Assembly (NCBI GenBank): GCA_017400025.1
Contig: JAFQAF010000321.1
Coordinates: 1-7,068 of the forward strand
From: Oscillospiraceae bacterium
GTDB lineage: Bacteria > Bacillota_A > Clostridia > Oscillospirales > Ruminococcaceae
Direction: 5' to 3'
DNA length: 7,068 bases
The notes under the pieces are model-generated. The model made no database searches, was not told where the DNA came from, and saw only the letters and a program-made list of their open reading frames with translations. Position 1 is the first letter of the stretch; the number at the start of each line of letters is the position of its first letter. A program made the position numbers and the translations under genes. This document shows, one piece after another, positions 6,216 through 7,068 of this stretch.

Positions 6216-7068
6216 ATGAAAAACAAAAAGAAATTAGTTGCTCTTCTGCTGGTTCTCGTTATGGCTATCACATCTGTAGCAGGCGCTACACTTGCTTACT
6301 TCACAGATACAGACGATGCAGCGAATACTTTCACAGTAGGTAAAGTTAAAATTGACCTTATCGAAAAAGAAAGAGTTGAAAAAGAAGCAACAGATGGTTC
6401 AGACTACACAGACAACAACCTGGTTGACTTCGACGAAGACGAACCACACAACCTGATGCCTATCGGCACAGCTTCAAACAAATATCTTGACGAAAACTAT
6501 GTGGATAAAATTGTTACTGTTGAAAACACAGGCAATTCTCCAGCATACATCCGTACAATCTACGCTATCCCTGTTGTAGAAGGCTACGATGAAAAACCTG
6601 TTCAGACAGACAACTGGCTGCACTGGAACGTATTCTCTGCAGAAGACGTAAATGAAAGTCTTGAAGAAGGCTGGTTCTGGGGTACAAAAGAAACAGGTGA
6701 CTACCCAGCTGATGTTAATGACTGGAATAGTATCAAAGGCGATGATGGTCTGCCGGAAGTATTTACAATTGACGGCGCAAAATATATGATTTACATCGCA
6801 ACAAACGTTAACGAAATTGAAGCCGGTGAAGAAACAACAGTTGCTCTTCGTGGTCTCTTCCTTGATAAGAGAGTTGACTGTGAAGAAGTTGAAAACGCAG
6901 AAGGCAAAACAGAACTTAACTACTACATTATGCTCAATGGCCAGAAATTGGATCTCGGCGATATTTCCAGCCTGAAAATCCTTGTATTCGCACAGGCTGT
7001 TCAGTCTGAAGGCTTTACAGATGCTTGGGAAGCATTTGAAAATTCCGGTCTTGCAGAAAATCCATGGG
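6216..7068 (+). CDS. SipW-dependent secreted protein, TasA/camelysin-like (paralogue C), 3' end missing
   Basis: The frame starts at ATG 6216 with AAAAGGAG (6197-6204) eleven bases upstream and is open for 284 codons to the right edge without a stop. The N terminus MKNKKK plus a hydrophobic stretch (7-29) ending ATLAYFTDTDD is a SipW-type signal peptide and, of the three, matches the Bacillus TasA cleavage region best. NTFTVGKVKIDL (37-48) follows. The body is strongly acidic and has aromatic Trp-rich segments (NWLHWNVF, EGWFWG), and includes VTVENTGNSPAYIRT (about 106-120), an immunoglobulin-like strand pattern common in this family. Near the edge lies LVFAQAVQSEGFTDAWEAF, the shared C-terminal motif, so the gene probably ends soon after the window. 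It lies 65 bases after the preceding gene with no terminator between. A structural fibre or matrix subunit is likely by context. A longer cell-surface protein continuing past the edge cannot be excluded. Confidence 0.9.
   Translation, partial: MKNKKKLVALLLVLVMAITSVAGATLAYFTDTDDAANTFTVGKVKIDLIEKERVEKEATDGSDYTDNNLVDFDEDEPHNLMPIGTASNKYLDENYVDKIVTVENTGNSPAYIRTIYAIPVVEGYDEKPVQTDNWLHWNVFSAEDVNESLEEGWFWGTKETGDYPADVNDWNSIKGDDGLPEVFTIDGAKYMIYIATNVNEIEAGEETTVALRGLFLDKRVDCEEVENAEGKTELNYYIMLNGQKLDLGDISSLKILVFAQAVQSEGFTDAWEAFENSGLAENPW

Noticed and set aside
4752..7068. Sortase-anchored surface proteins
   Set aside because: No LPXTG-like sorting signal with hydrophobic tail and positive end is present in paralogues A or B, and none appears before the window edge in C.

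Overview
The window looks like the chromosome of an anaerobic, probably gut-associated Firmicute of class Clostridia; the Oscillospirales/Ruminococcaceae are my best guess. The support is a T-box leader on an aminoacyl-tRNA synthetase gene, strong AGGAGG-type ribosome binding sites, near-consensus sigma-A promoters and an isoleucyl-tRNA synthetase of the eukaryote-like type 2. No gene here fixes the genus.

Left part (1-2700, minus strand): the first 788 codons of ileS, running off the left edge, preceded by a tRNA-Ile-responsive T-box leader with an ATC specifier, a Rho-independent terminator and a TTGACA-17-TATTCT promoter. Middle (2700-3640, plus strand): a divergent, GC-rich monocistronic gene for a PdxK/PdxY-type pyridoxal/pyridoxamine kinase, closed by a hairpin terminator.

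Right part (3780-7068, plus strand): a secretion and surface-fibre locus. A consensus promoter (TTGACA-17-TATAAT) and a leader with a long hairpin drive a SipW-type (ER-type, Ser/His) signal peptidase. After a 277-base, unusually structured GC-rich intergenic region come three tandem genes for SipW-dependent, TasA/camelysin-like secreted proteins. The third is open at the right edge. All three share a SipW-type signal peptide, an NTFT(I/V)G motif just after it and an Ala-Ile-Gln-like motif near the C terminus. By analogy with Bacillus sipW-tasA, the peptidase would process the three proteins, which may assemble outside the cell as fibres or matrix. No TapA-like gene and no LPXTG anchor is visible.

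The best candidates for undescribed biology are the three-paralogue SipW/TasA-like locus and the multi-hairpin element (about 4518-4716) between the peptidase gene and its presumed substrates.
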